From a bacterium (GTDB taxonomy: Bacteria; Elusimicrobiota; Elusimicrobia; UBA1565; UBA9628): a stretch of 56,016 bases of DNA. Under the pieces are notes generated by a model. The model was given only the letters and a program-made list of their open reading frames with translations, had not been told where the DNA came from and did no database searches. Positions 6,297 to 16,461 of the stretch are shown here, piece by piece. The stretch covers positions 1 through 56,016 of the forward strand of contig JAKAQO010000010.1 of NCBI GenBank assembly GCA_021822495.1, in the 5' to 3' direction. The first letter of the stretch is position 1, and each line of letters begins with the position of its first letter. The position numbers were made by a program, and so were the translations under genes.

Positions 6297-9132
6297 GGGT
6301 TTGAGCGCAGCGGCCGCAGAGTTCGGGATGTTTAGAGGACAGACCAACATCGGTTTGATATCTCCAGCAACGCGCGCATTTTTTTCCGTCAGCGCGAGAC
6401 ACCACAATTTCAACTTCCGATTCGCCGGAAGCGGACTCAAATTGAGAGACAATAAAGAACTCAGCCCAATTAAAATTTTGTAAGCGCTCATCCGCGCTGT
6501 TTGGAAATTTCCCCTTCAAAAAAACTTTCGCCTCAAGAGAACTGCCAATCAGTTTGGCCATGCGGGCTTCTTCCAATTTTTTCTGAACCTTCTCACGAAG
6601 TTCCCGCGCTTCCTCGATAAAAGAGCCGCCCGCGCCTTCCAAAAGATTCGGCAAAGGGTCTAACACATACAAAAGAACGCTTTCGCACTCCTCCCATATT
6701 TTTGGCTTTTCCTGCCACGCCTCTTCCATAGTAAACGGAAGAATGGGCGCCGCCAGAGCGCAAAGATTAATCAAACATCGGGATAAAACTGTTTGCGCTG
6801 CCCTTCTGTCTGGGTGATTTGGGCTCAGCGTATAAAGACGGTCTTTGACGATATCGCAATAAAAGGCGGATAGGTCAAAAGAACAAAAATTGATTATTTT
6901 TTGCGCCGCCGTTCGGAAATGAAAATTTTGATAGTCCCGCAAAACTTCGTTTTTAAGCGTCTCAAGCCGGTTGAGCATATAAATCTCAAGCGGCGGCAAT
7001 CTTTGATGGGGAACGCTCATGGTTTGAGGGTTAAAATCAAAGGTGTTTCCCAAAAGATATCGCAAGGTGTTGCGGATTTTGCGGTATCCCTCGATGGGAA
7101 CTTCCAGAATTTTATCCGAGATGCGAACGTCGTCAGAATAATCAGATAAGGAAACCCACAGCCTCAAAATGTCGGCCCCGTATTTCTTGATGATGTCTTG
7201 CGGGCTGACGACGTTCCCTGCGGATTTGTGCATCGCACGGCCTTTTTCATCCAAAACAAAACCGTGCGTGAGGACGCTTTTGTAGGGCGCACGAGATTCA
7301 AGGCCCACCGACAAAACTAATGAACTTTGAAACCAGCCGCGATGCTGGTCCGAACCTTCCAAATAGAGATCGGCGCGAACTTCTTTTTTTTCTTCTTCCT
7401 GCAAAACCGCGGCCCAGGACATTCCCGAATCCATCCAGACATCCAGTATGTCTTTTTCCCGGTGGAATTTCTCCGAGCCGCAACCACACTTGAGGTTTTC
7501 CGGTAAAAACGGCCAAAGCACTCGGTCCACCGCTAAGTCCCAATCTTTAAACCAAAAATCATCGCCGTTTTGACGGATTTCCTTTTCAATGGCTTTAAGC
7601 GTGGCGTCATCCGTCAAAGGCTTTTTGCAATCGGCGCAATAGAGAATGGGAATCGGGGTTCCCCAAAGTCTTTGCCTCGACAAACACCAATCGGGCCGGT
7701 TTTGGACCATCGCCGCGATGCGGCTTTTTCCGGCTTCGGGAATCCAACGCACGGAATCTTCGATTTTCCTAAGGAGCTGTCCCCGCAGGTTTGAGCGATC
7801 CATGGTCATGAACCACTGATTGGTCGCGCGGAAAATGACGGGGTTCTTGCATCTCCAGCAATGGGGATAGCTGTGGCTAATATTCTCTTCAAGCAAAAGT
7901 AGTTCCCGATTTCTTAAATCATTAATGACCGACTCGTTTCCCTGAGGAAAAACTTTTTGGCCGCGCAAAAATTCCGGGACCTCATCGGTGAATCTTCCCG
8001 AGGCGTCCACCGGGCAAAAAGTTCCAAGACCGTATTTTTGTCCGGTCACAAAATCATCCGCGCCATGCCCCGGGGCGGTATGAACCAAACCAGTGCCGTC
8101 CTCGGCGGTTACATAATCCGCCCCGATAACAATTCCCAGCCCTTCCCCATAGAGAAGCGAGTAATGAATCCGATTTTCCTCAAATTCAGAAATCAAATCC
8201 GAACCCATTGTAATTTTATTTGATAGCTCTAGTTCTTCTGCCCCGATCTTTTTAAGAGTGTCATCCTTACGCGCCACGGCAATAAGCAATTTCCGTTCCT
8301 TGTTATTGTTATTCCGTTCCTTGTTATTGATTTTTACGCGAACCACCTGATACTTGAAATCAGGATTAATCGCAACGGCTTTATTTGCTGGTAAAGTCCA
8401 AGGCGTAGTGGTCCAAATTAAAAGCTCCACCCCTTCAAGCATTTCAAGTCCTTTCGGAAAAGGTTTTGCCACTGGCATTGCAACACACACCGAAGGCGAG
8501 GTCTTGTCTTTGTATTCGATTTCAGCTTCGGCGAGCGCGGTTTCGCAAGAAATGCACCAATAAACGGGTTTAAGCCCGCGATAAATTAAACCCTTTTTAA
8601 GCAATTTCCTAAAAGCGCCGACGACTTCCGCCTCATATTCCTTGTCCATCGTCTTATAAGGATTCGGCCAATCGGCAAGAACGCCCAGCCGCTTAAAATC
8701 AGCTTTTTGAAGTTCGATAAAGCGCTCGGCAAAATCTGCCGCATCTTTACGAAAACCGCAAACGTCTTTAATCCCGCGCTGAGACATTTTCTTTTCTTTG
8801 AGAAGCGCCGATTCAATGGGAAGGCCATGACAATCCCAACCCGGCCTGTAGGGAACTTTTTTCCCCACCAAAGCCCGGGATTTAAGAACCATGTCTTTTA
8901 AAATTTTATTGAGCGCATGACCGATATGAATGTGACCGTTTGCATAGGGCGGACCGTCGTGAAGAACGAACTTATTTTGATCATCGCGTTCTTGAAGCTT
9001 TAAATAAACGCCGAGCTTTTCCCAGAACTCGATGCGAGCGGGCTCTTTGACCGGCAAATCTCCCCTCATCGGGAAATCAGTCTTTGGGAGATTCAGCGTC
9101 TGGGAATATTTCGCGGTTTCCACTTCAGCCAT
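6289..9132 (-). CDS. ileS: isoleucyl-tRNA synthetase
   Basis: A 947-aa class I aminoacyl-tRNA synthetase charging tRNA-Ile. HIGH is residues 69-72 in PPYANGHIHIGH; the KMSKS loop reads AMHKS (633-637) followed by AGN, a variant keeping the last lysine. The editing (CP1) domain includes WTTTPWTLPANKAVAI and GTGLVHTAPGHGADDF. Cysteine clusters occur at CISC, YCADCKKP, CGCG and the C-terminal zinc site CARCW...CGRCAQTLG, so this is a full-length bacterial enzyme. The start MAEVETAKYSQTLNLPKTDFPMRG is usual. No Shine-Dalgarno is seen; a TAAAAT hexamer (9146..9141) ends 8 nt before the ATG, suggesting a leaderless mRNA. The DUF488 gene overlaps its 3' end. Confidence 0.97.
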   Translation of the reverse strand: MAEVETAKYSQTLNLPKTDFPMRGDLPVKEPARIEFWEKLGVYLKLQERDDQNKFVLHDGPPYANGHIHIGHALNKILKDMVLKSRALVGKKVPYRPGWDCHGLPIESALLKEKKMSQRGIKDVCGFRKDAADFAERFIELQKADFKRLGVLADWPNPYKTMDKEYEAEVVGAFRKLLKKGLIYRGLKPVYWCISCETALAEAEIEYKDKTSPSVCVAMPVAKPFPKGLEMLEGVELLIWTTTPWTLPANKAVAINPDFKYQVVRVKINNKERNNNNKERKLLIAVARKDDTLKKIGAEELELSNKITMGSDLISEFEENRIHYSLLYGEGLGIVIGADYVTAEDGTGLVHTAPGHGADDFVTGQKYGLGTFCPVDASGRFTDEVPEFLRGQKVFPQGNESVINDLRNRELLLLEENISHSYPHCWRCKNPVIFRATNQWFMTMDRSNLRGQLLRKIEDSVRWIPEAGKSRIAAMVQNRPDWCLSRQRLWGTPIPILYCADCKKPLTDDATLKAIEKEIRQNGDDFWFKDWDLAVDRVLWPFLPENLKCGCGSEKFHREKDILDVWMDSGMSWAAVLQEEEKKEVRADLYLEGSDQHRGWFQSSLVLSVGLESRAPYKSVLTHGFVLDEKGRAMHKSAGNVVSPQDIIKKYGADILRLWVSLSDYSDDVRISDKILEVPIEGYRKIRNTLRYLLGNTFDFNPQTMSVPHQRLPPLEIYMLNRLETLKNEVLRDYQNFHFRTAAQKIINFCSFDLSAFYCDIVKDRLYTLSPNHPDRRAAQTVLSRCLINLCALAAPILPFTMEEAWQEKPKIWEECESVLLYVLDPLPNLLEGAGGSFIEEARELREKVQKKLEEARMAKLIGSSLEAKVFLKGKFPNSADERLQNFNWAEFFIVSQFESASGESEVEIVVSRADGKKCARCWRYQTDVGLSSKHPELCGRCAQTLG

Positions 9133-9140
9133 GATGATTT

Positions 9141-9146
9141 ATTTTA
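9141..9146 (-). promoter_or_regulatory. -10 hexamer for ileS, leaderless spacing
   Basis: TAAAAT on the minus strand ends 8 nt before the ileS ATG at 9132. No clear -35 is seen at 17-18 nt, where the arm of the hairpin at 9157-9208 begins. Confidence 0.45.
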
Positions 9147-9156
9147 GCAATTCGGC

Positions 9157-9208
9157 AATTCTGGGGACACATCACTTAATTGGAATTAAGTGATGTGTCC
9201 CCAGAATT
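9157..9208. repeat. perfect inverted repeat, 24-bp arms and 4-nt loop
   Basis: The arm at 9157-9180 and its exact complement at 9185-9208 flank the loop TGGA. Each arm contains CTGGGGACACATCAC. The right arm runs into the stop codon (9207-9209) of the giant gene and the left arm ends upstream of ileS. It could terminate the giant transcript, although no T-tract follows, and it resembles the GGGGAC/GTCCCC palindromes found at two other gene ends here. Confidence 0.85.
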
Positions 9209-12200
9209 ATGGTTTCTTTTGTTTCAGGGCGGCGCCTATTCTTGAGAAAATTCCGGGCATGGGCGGGCGATTAATGCCTGAAGCCTCTATCGCCTTAAGT
9301 TCGGCGGCGTCCTGCATTTTTTCCATCAATTCTCCAAGCAAAAGATCGGCGACCTTGGGGGTTTTCAGGAAAGTGTCCGCAGCCTTGGCATTTTTGGCAT
9401 CCAAAAGCTCTTTCGCCTTTTCCGGGGTCACCACATGAGAAAGTTTCTTTAAGGTCCGGTAGCGCTTTAATAAATCCCGGGCCGCAACGATGTCTGGGTT
9501 TTCCAAAGCCTTGGGGTCCAAGGTTAAGCGCTTGACGCTCTTATAAGTCACCGGCGCCTCGGGGTCTTCCGCACTCTCTTTCACTAGTTCAGTGATTTGA
9601 TTCCAAATTTCCGCCTCTTTTTCTTGGGGTTTTTCAGAGATTTCATGCAAATTATCCCAGGCGACTTTCAGATAAGAGGGCGAATCTTCCAGAATTTTTC
9701 CGTCTACAACCCCGGTCACGTTGACCTTGACCCCTTTGGGAATGCGCCCGCTGTCGATGCGGCCCATGAGCTGCTTAAAATTGACCGTGGCCAGATTCTC
9801 GGGATTACTCACATACATCCTAAATTTTCCGTTTTTATAGGCTTCCCCGAATGGCAAATCCAGACCTCTAAACCCGGCTTGACCGACCAGGATCAGGACC
9901 TTCGCCTTCCCGTCTTTCAAAGCGGCTAAATTTTTATATTCCTCGACGCCCGTCTGGCGGCGGTTTTCTTTTTGGAAATTGGTGTCGGGAGTAATTCCGA
10001 CGACAATCTCATCATTAGGAATTTCATTCATCCGCAAGGATTTTCGGAGAGACTCATACTCAGCCTTGGTATCCGCGTAAATAATCGAGAGATTGGGCTT
10101 TTTCTCAAGCATGTCTTTGAGAATAAAATCCTGCGCGGCGTTTTGGGCATTATTACCCGCCTCCGGCTTTAAAATTTGATAATCCACCTGGTACCCCGCG
10201 CTTTCATCTCCAATCACCTTAAAACCCATCTTGTCTTGCATAAAAGGGCGAATGGAATGGGCCAGGGTTCCGGAAAGCCCCAGCATCACGGTTCCGGCCG
10301 CTTTAGCTTTATTATTAAATTTCGCGAAATCAACCACCGCCAGGGAATCAAAATCCAGGGTCAGGGGCTTTCCGTAAAGAGCTTCTAAATAGGAGCGATA
10401 TTCGGTGTCGAGATTGTCCAAGGGAACGCCGTTGAAATATTGGATGACCTCTTGTTTGTTTTTATCGACATTAGTCGCGAAAAGGTCTTGCAGGTTTTTC
10501 TTGGACAACGCCTGAAACCCGCCGCCGTAAATTTTTTCAATCCATTTTTTCGGAGTTCCGTATTGACGGCCAATGACCCCGCCCCAACCCAGGCCCGTCT
10601 TTTTGGCCACCGCGTCAAAAAGCCCTCCGCCAAAGGCGTGTTGATGGCTTTTGAGCATATCAAAATAAACCTGTTCGGGATCCATTTTATAGCGCGCCTT
10701 GAAGTCGGCAAGACTCTTAAGTCCCAATTTTTCATAGAGCGGCGAATGCGGGTCTAAGAGCTGCGCGCGATAAGCCTTGGAGTTGGTGTAATCAACCGCC
10801 TTTCTAAAATCCCGCGTCTGGGCGGCCACCAAGTCCTCAAAATCTTCTTTAAATTCCGGGTTGTTTTTTAAAAGCTCTTTAAAGGTAGCCGGATCGAGTT
10901 CTTTCTTAGGGTCGTATTTCTTAAAGAGCTCCTGGAGTTTTTCCGCCCCTTCGCGAAGAGAGGTTTGAACCGGGTCCAATTCCGGATAACGGCCGACGAT
11001 GCCGTTAAATGAACCCAGGGACAAGGCGGTCGTCATCGCCATCATGTCGTATTCGTCTAAAACCATGTCGTAAAGCTCAAGAGGGTTTGAGCCGCCGAAT
11101 TTATCGGCCTGGGCGAGTTCCGCCCAAAAATCGGAATAGGTTTTGATTTTAAAGCGCGGCTTTCGGCCGCTAAAGGTCGCCAGATACTGATCCATAGTCT
11201 GAGAGGCCAAGTCAGGGTTGGTCGTCAAATACGCCGCGCCGAGTTTCCCGCGAGAGCGAGCGTAGTAATCTAAAAAGTCAAGCATCACGAAACTAAGCAG
11301 GGTTTTTCCGCCCGAGGTTTTAAGCAAATTGAAAATGCGGTTTTCGCCTTTCGACAGTTCTTTTAAGGTCGCTAGTATTTGGCGCGCCTGAAGCTCCCTA
11401 AAACTCTTAATCGGGTTTCCGCGCGCGTCCCGCAATTGCCGGTCTTGAGGAACTTCAAGCTCGCGGGTTCCATCCGGCAAGGTTTTCCATTCTCCAAAGC
11501 GCTGTCCAAAAACTCCTCTTTCCCAGACGGATTTGACTAAATTGACGGACAAATCCATCCGGGTCTGGGAAATTTTTCCCTTCTGATAGGCCTTAAAATT
11601 TTCCGCCAGTTGCCGGTCCACCGCCTGCGTATAGGCGTCGGACTCCAAGGTTTTTCTCATTACCCGAAGGGCCTCGGCGGTCTTGACGTGCCCCGCGCTT
11701 GAAAGAGACGAAATCTTTTCATCCATTGTCTTGTGAATCGAATCAATCAATTCGTCCGCAGCGGCGTCCGAAGCGGTTTGAATGAGATGATTCTTGGCGG
11801 TTTCCAAAGCCTGGGCGCGCGTATTATTTCCGTCTTTCTCAAGAGAGGCGATTTTTTCATTCGCCGCGTCGACCAAATCGCCCAAGGAACCGTTTAAATT
11901 AAGCCCATTTTTTTTAATTTCCTCGTCAATAGCCGACGCCCGCGATTCATCTCCCGAAGCCTTCATCTCCTCTAAAGCGCTCGCGGCTTTCTCTTGCCCG
12001 GCCTTTTCCCACCAACTCTCAGAAGCGCCGTTTTTCCCGGCTGATTGCGCAAGGCCCTCGACTAAAATATCCTGCGGAGCGTAAACATCTCGGCCTAAAT
12101 GCAAACTCGCGTTCCAAAAATTCTTGCGCAGAAATTTCAGGGTCCCTGAAGAATTAATCTGGGCGATTGCCGCCATGGATTTAAGTTTCTCAAGCTCCGG

Positions 12201-15200
12201 CCCTGAGACAACCGCCGATGTCCCGTCCTTTGATGCCAAAGTCAGGGAATCTCCCGCATCCAATACCTGGACCCTTAAAGATGAACTCTTCATGAGCCGC
12301 TGGTTTAAAATCTTTCTCGCGACATCAACAATGGAATCAGACAAGCGAAAATCTGAATTTTTTGCGAGAGTCTCTATTTCTTCCTGGGACAAGGTTTTAG
12401 GCCCCGCCTCTTCCGTCTTTCCGGCGCCGCCGAGAACAGCGTTTTCATCAATTTTTCCGAGACTCAGAGAAGCGGAGGGCGCGCGAGTAAATTTAAAAAA
12501 CTGGTTATTGTCTTTTTTGTCGGCATTGAGAAGAAGGGCAAGTTCTGAATCCGAAAAGCTGTCCAAACGTTTTCGCATCGCTTCTTCTCTCCACTGGGAA
12601 GTGACTTTAAAAACCCCCATGGGAGGACGTTTCTTCACCCAAGAATCCCACGCCCACTGGGCTCTTTCCTTCCATGCCCTGGGAGAAAGAATCCCCACCG
12701 AATCCGAAAACGATTTTTTATAAGTCAGCGTGTAATCATCCGGCAAGGCTTCGATTTCTTTGCTCCGGCCTTCCGCCATGAGATTGGCAAAACCAGCCTG
12801 TTCTTCTTGTTGATCCGCGATATCCTCGCTTTTTCTCATCGCCGTGGTCGGCAAAAAGAGCCAGGAAACTTGATTGGCGGCTTGCCCGGCCTGGAAGGAA
12901 TTGGCGATATTTTGGTCCCGGGCGGTTTTCCCGGTTTCGGGATTATCCTTATAATCGCCCATCTTCGAATGATAACCATAGTCGGCTTGTTCAACCAATA
13001 TCTGCGCGCCAAGACCGGTGAAAAAATACTTCGCCATGCCGTCGGCCATGCCTCCGGCCCAAATAGCAACCCGGTAAAGAGGCCTCAAAAGACTCGGAGC
13101 GGTTTGAGCGTACATCTGCAGCGCCCCCAAGGGTCCGGATTCGGCCACCGACTCTGAAACACGCGGAATCAGTTTCAGTTTCGCCGCCGATTGAATGGTC
13201 CAACTGAGCGGCCCCGGGGTATCGGCGACGCTTTTAACGAAGGAGCTGAATCTGTTTCCAAGAACTCCGAAGGCCGGAGCCTGAATGGGACTGGCCATCA
13301 TCAAAGGGGTCGCGCGGGCGCCGAAAGCCGCTCCATAAACCGCGCCTTCTTTAAAAGCCTCTCCTGCGGTTTCGTATTGAGAGGTTTGCGGGTTTAACCA
13401 GTAAGAACCCGCGCTCATAACTCCTGAAGCCCCTCCCATAATCAGGGCATTAGTCCCTTGCATCTTTAAGGAATTAACCACGCTTTTACGGCCGATTTGA
13501 ACGACGGTTTGGAGGGGAGATAAAGATTCTCCCTTGGATCCGATTTCGGCCAGCCCCAGGGCGTTTTTAGTCCCGGTCGCCCAACCATGGGCCGTTCGAC
13601 CAAAGAACTCAACCGTCCCGCCCAAAACCTTTTTCGTCCACGCGCCGACTCGCCCCAGAGAATCCAGGCTCTGAGATAACCGCCCCAAGGCCGAGGCGTC
13701 ATCAGCCGCTTCGGCCGCGCGCAGAGCCTGTCCAGAGTCAATGACGAACTGGGTCAATCTTTCCGCTCCGATGGCGGCGCCCCCAATAAAAGTCGAATAA
13801 GCGCTGAAAGCGGCCGCGTCCACGGCGGCCGAGGCTAACTGATAGCCCAAAATCAAGGTTTTAACATGGGAAAAAAGATCTCCCATAACGCCTTGAGCCT
13901 CCGTCCCGGCGCTATCCTCCGGAATCTCGGTCATAAAGCCCTCGAAGCTCAAATTCGCCGCGGGGTCTTTAAGCAACTGATCCGCCGTATAATTTTTAAG
14001 AGTCGTTGCGGCCATCTCCGGGTCCAGAGCGCCAATTTTTTTGAATGCCTCGCTATAATTGCCCTGATTCATTAAGTAAAGAACTCGATCGCGTAACGGC
14101 TCGTTGGCCATCAATTTTTGATAAGCCTCCTTCGTCAACCAATTATGGGCAAGCAAAATCCCTGTCGCGCGGTCTCTTTGTCCCAATTCGGCTTTATTCG
14201 CCCCCGTGTTGAGAAATCTTAAACTTCCCAAATACTGGAGTTTTTGCCAGAAACCCTTTGGATGAGCCAAGGAGGGTTTGGAACTGGCGTTTTCCCTTAA
14301 AATTTCATCAAGCTCATTAAGTTCGGTAAAGGCCTGAATGCGACCCGTAAAATTCTGAAACCCAGCCAAAATCTGACTATTAAAGATGCTGAGCTTAAGA
14401 CTTTTCTCCTTAATTTCTTTTTTATCCAGAACTTTTTGAAGGCCGAGCTCCGAAAGAAGGTTGGGAAAGCGGTCTCTCAAAAGAGCCGCCGCCCGGGCTC
14501 TGATAGAGCCGTCATCGGGCAAATCTCCAGCGGCTTTGAGTTTGGAGGAGAAGGCGAGAAGATCGTCGGATACTTTTTTTTGTTCGGGCGAAAGATGGGC
14601 CAGAAAATCTTGATAAGTTTGGCCCTTTATCTCCGAAAGAGAGTTCTTAGCCTGATAATGATCCTCGACCTTGGCGAATTCCCGCGCGAGATAAAGGGCC
14701 CTTAAATCTTCCACCTCCGCCTGGGACTTCTCCATCTTCTTTTTCAACTGAGACCCGTAAAGTTCGGCTAAGGACGCGTTGAGCAGATTAAAATAGAGAT
14801 TCGAGGCGTCTTTTTGAAGAGCCGCGGCCTCTTCCTTGTCTGAAATCTCTCGCATCTCTTTTTCATATTCCTTGGCCACTTTTTCAAGCCTTTTGGCCTC
14901 TTGTTTGGCCGCCACACTCGTAAGGCCCAGATAAGTTTGAAATTCTCCATTTTTGAGTTGCCCGACCTGTTCGGACAAATTCTCAAGCTGAAGGATGCGG
15001 ATATTGTTTTGGGCGATTTGGAGCCAATGATCGCTGAGAGACAAGGCCTCATTTTTTTCTTCTTTCGAGAGTCCCATCTTTCCGGCTCTTTTACGGCTTG
15101 TTTCGGCATAAGCCATCGCCAGCATCGCGTTGGAGGAGGCCGCTAAAACAGCAGGCGGAACGAATTTTCCCGAGCGTTCATTGACCTTGGATTTGACCCA

Positions 15201-16430
15201 ATGATGGGCGAGTTTTCCTTCATTCAAATCGGTTAAGGTTTTCTGGAGTTCTTCCGGCGTATGAGAGCCTAAACCCAAAGCGCCGGACTGTTTGTTGGAT
15301 AACTGAGTTCCAGTAAGCTGACTCACCTCCTGGGTTAAAATCCCTAAAAGAGCTTTTTGCGTTTGCCTGGTTTTTTTCTTGATTTCAAACGCCATTACGG
15401 CCTGGCGGGCCGCGTCCAAGGTTCTCCAGTTCATATTTTGAAGAACGCTTTGATTTTCCAAGCCCCCATTGTTTGAAATGGTTTCCAAATCTTGCAGATA
15501 TTCGAGAAAAGTGACCGTCTGGCCATGGGCATCCTTAAAAGAGGCCGCGGCAAATTCCGCCTGATTTTTTTTATATTTTTCGTAAAGCTTCTGGATATCC
15601 GCCCGGCTCAAACCCTCTCTTTTGCTCCCGAGAGGATTTGCGCAATCCGTATTGGGAATACGCGGCGGGTTTTCTCCATTATTAATTAGGCGGACGACCG
15701 CGCATTGGTCATAATAAATTTTTTTAAGATTTTCGAGCATCCGCTGAAAAGCGCGGCTGTAGAGAAGTTTTTTGTCATGCGCCGCGCCTTTTTTAATATC
15801 CACAAAAACAACGTCTACATAACGCTTCCCTGGATTTTGGGGATCGTCTTTTTCCATCGTGACCAAAAAACTCTGGTATCCCAAATCCGTCACTTTCTGA
15901 TACCCCAGGGTTTTCCCCAAGCTCATTTGTTCGATGCGGAAAACGCGGGTATCGCCCTCGGATGAAATCTGTTCGGTATTGACGTCTTTATCGTAGGCCC
16001 ACTTGGCCGCAGGGGCCATGCCGTCAAACAAATGAGCCATTTGGATTCCGACGTCTTGACTCTGAATGGAAGAGCCCCCTTTTCCCTTTGGGGACGCGCC
16101 CACGGTCGTTTGAACCATGGTTTTAAGGGTCTTCGTCACCGAGGGCGGCAAAGCCACTTGCGCGCAAGACGCATCGTGGCTTTGCGGGTCGCACCCGACC
16201 GACTTTCCGTAGCGTTCAAGAAAATCCATCGCGTGCTGGCGCATTTCTTCCGACATTCCGGCAACGATGGACTGATTTTGGAGTTGCGTAAAAACAGAAC
16301 TCAGGCTGACATCACTGGTATCGACATTATGGGAAACTGCCTCTTGAGCCAGGGCCGGGGAAGCCGCCTCAAAAAGCGGCAAAAACGCCAGAATTCCAGA
16401 TAACCCCGCGCCGATGATTTTCTTTTGCAT
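9207..16430 (-). CDS. giant exported protein with C-terminal SecA-like SF2 helicase motifs
   Basis: A 2407-aa protein. The N-terminus is a convincing signal peptide (MQKKIIGAGLSGILAFLPLF then ASPALAQ). Residues of about 30-850 and 1200-1690 are helix-rich and highly charged; small-residue hydrophobic stretches occur near 857-889 and 993-1010. The C-terminal 600 residues carry an SF2 set: TSGGKT (1705-1710, motif I), DEYD (1792-1795, motif II), LSGT near 2051 (motif III-like), AGFRGLD near 2185 (motif V) and QLMGRIDSGR near 2220 (motif VI). The order and spacing resemble the SecA DEAD core, but SecA-specific domains are not recognisable. It lies 31 nt after another exported protein and probably shares its promoter. 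Export of an ATPase-like protein is unexpected; the function is unknown. Confidence 0.8.
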   Translation of the reverse strand: MQKKIIGAGLSGILAFLPLFEAASPALAQEAVSHNVDTSDVSLSSVFTQLQNQSIVAGMSEEMRQHAMDFLERYGKSVGCDPQSHDASCAQVALPPSVTKTLKTMVQTTVGASPKGKGGSSIQSQDVGIQMAHLFDGMAPAAKWAYDKDVNTEQISSEGDTRVFRIEQMSLGKTLGYQKVTDLGYQSFLVTMEKDDPQNPGKRYVDVVFVDIKKGAAHDKKLLYSRAFQRMLENLKKIYYDQCAVVRLINNGENPPRIPNTDCANPLGSKREGLSRADIQKLYEKYKKNQAEFAAASFKDAHGQTVTFLEYLQDLETISNNGGLENQSVLQNMNWRTLDAARQAVMAFEIKKKTRQTQKALLGILTQEVSQLTGTQLSNKQSGALGLGSHTPEELQKTLTDLNEGKLAHHWVKSKVNERSGKFVPPAVLAASSNAMLAMAYAETSRKRAGKMGLSKEEKNEALSLSDHWLQIAQNNIRILQLENLSEQVGQLKNGEFQTYLGLTSVAAKQEAKRLEKVAKEYEKEMREISDKEEAAALQKDASNLYFNLLNASLAELYGSQLKKKMEKSQAEVEDLRALYLAREFAKVEDHYQAKNSLSEIKGQTYQDFLAHLSPEQKKVSDDLLAFSSKLKAAGDLPDDGSIRARAAALLRDRFPNLLSELGLQKVLDKKEIKEKSLKLSIFNSQILAGFQNFTGRIQAFTELNELDEILRENASSKPSLAHPKGFWQKLQYLGSLRFLNTGANKAELGQRDRATGILLAHNWLTKEAYQKLMANEPLRDRVLYLMNQGNYSEAFKKIGALDPEMAATTLKNYTADQLLKDPAANLSFEGFMTEIPEDSAGTEAQGVMGDLFSHVKTLILGYQLASAAVDAAAFSAYSTFIGGAAIGAERLTQFVIDSGQALRAAEAADDASALGRLSQSLDSLGRVGAWTKKVLGGTVEFFGRTAHGWATGTKNALGLAEIGSKGESLSPLQTVVQIGRKSVVNSLKMQGTNALIMGGASGVMSAGSYWLNPQTSQYETAGEAFKEGAVYGAAFGARATPLMMASPIQAPAFGVLGNRFSSFVKSVADTPGPLSWTIQSAAKLKLIPRVSESVAESGPLGALQMYAQTAPSLLRPLYRVAIWAGGMADGMAKYFFTGLGAQILVEQADYGYHSKMGDYKDNPETGKTARDQNIANSFQAGQAANQVSWLFLPTTAMRKSEDIADQQEEQAGFANLMAEGRSKEIEALPDDYTLTYKKSFSDSVGILSPRAWKERAQWAWDSWVKKRPPMGVFKVTSQWREEAMRKRLDSFSDSELALLLNADKKDNNQFFKFTRAPSASLSLGKIDENAVLGGAGKTEEAGPKTLSQEEIETLAKNSDFRLSDSIVDVARKILNQRLMKSSSLRVQVLDAGDSLTLASKDGTSAVVSGPELEKLKSMAAIAQINSSGTLKFLRKNFWNASLHLGRDVYAPQDILVEGLAQSAGKNGASESWWEKAGQEKAASALEEMKASGDESRASAIDEEIKKNGLNLNGSLGDLVDAANEKIASLEKDGNNTRAQALETAKNHLIQTASDAAADELIDSIHKTMDEKISSLSSAGHVKTAEALRVMRKTLESDAYTQAVDRQLAENFKAYQKGKISQTRMDLSVNLVKSVWERGVFGQRFGEWKTLPDGTRELEVPQDRQLRDARGNPIKSFRELQARQILATLKELSKGENRIFNLLKTSGGKTLLSFVMLDFLDYYARSRGKLGAAYLTTNPDLASQTMDQYLATFSGRKPRFKIKTYSDFWAELAQADKFGGSNPLELYDMVLDEYDMMAMTTALSLGSFNGIVGRYPELDPVQTSLREGAEKLQELFKKYDPKKELDPATFKELLKNNPEFKEDFEDLVAAQTRDFRKAVDYTNSKAYRAQLLDPHSPLYEKLGLKSLADFKARYKMDPEQVYFDMLKSHQHAFGGGLFDAVAKKTGLGWGGVIGRQYGTPKKWIEKIYGGGFQALSKKNLQDLFATNVDKNKQEVIQYFNGVPLDNLDTEYRSYLEALYGKPLTLDFDSLAVVDFAKFNNKAKAAGTVMLGLSGTLAHSIRPFMQDKMGFKVIGDESAGYQVDYQILKPEAGNNAQNAAQDFILKDMLEKKPNLSIIYADTKAEYESLRKSLRMNEIPNDEIVVGITPDTNFQKENRRQTGVEEYKNLAALKDGKAKVLILVGQAGFRGLDLPFGEAYKNGKFRMYVSNPENLATVNFKQLMGRIDSGRIPKGVKVNVTGVVDGKILEDSPSYLKVAWDNLHEISEKPQEKEAEIWNQITELVKESAEDPEAPVTYKSVKRLTLDPKALENPDIVAARDLLKRYRTLKKLSHVVTPEKAKELLDAKNAKAADTFLKTPKVADLLLGELMEKMQDAAELKAIEASGINRPPMPGIFSRIGAALKQKKP

Positions 16431-16461
16431 GGCTAGACACGGCTCTAGGACGCCGCTTCAT

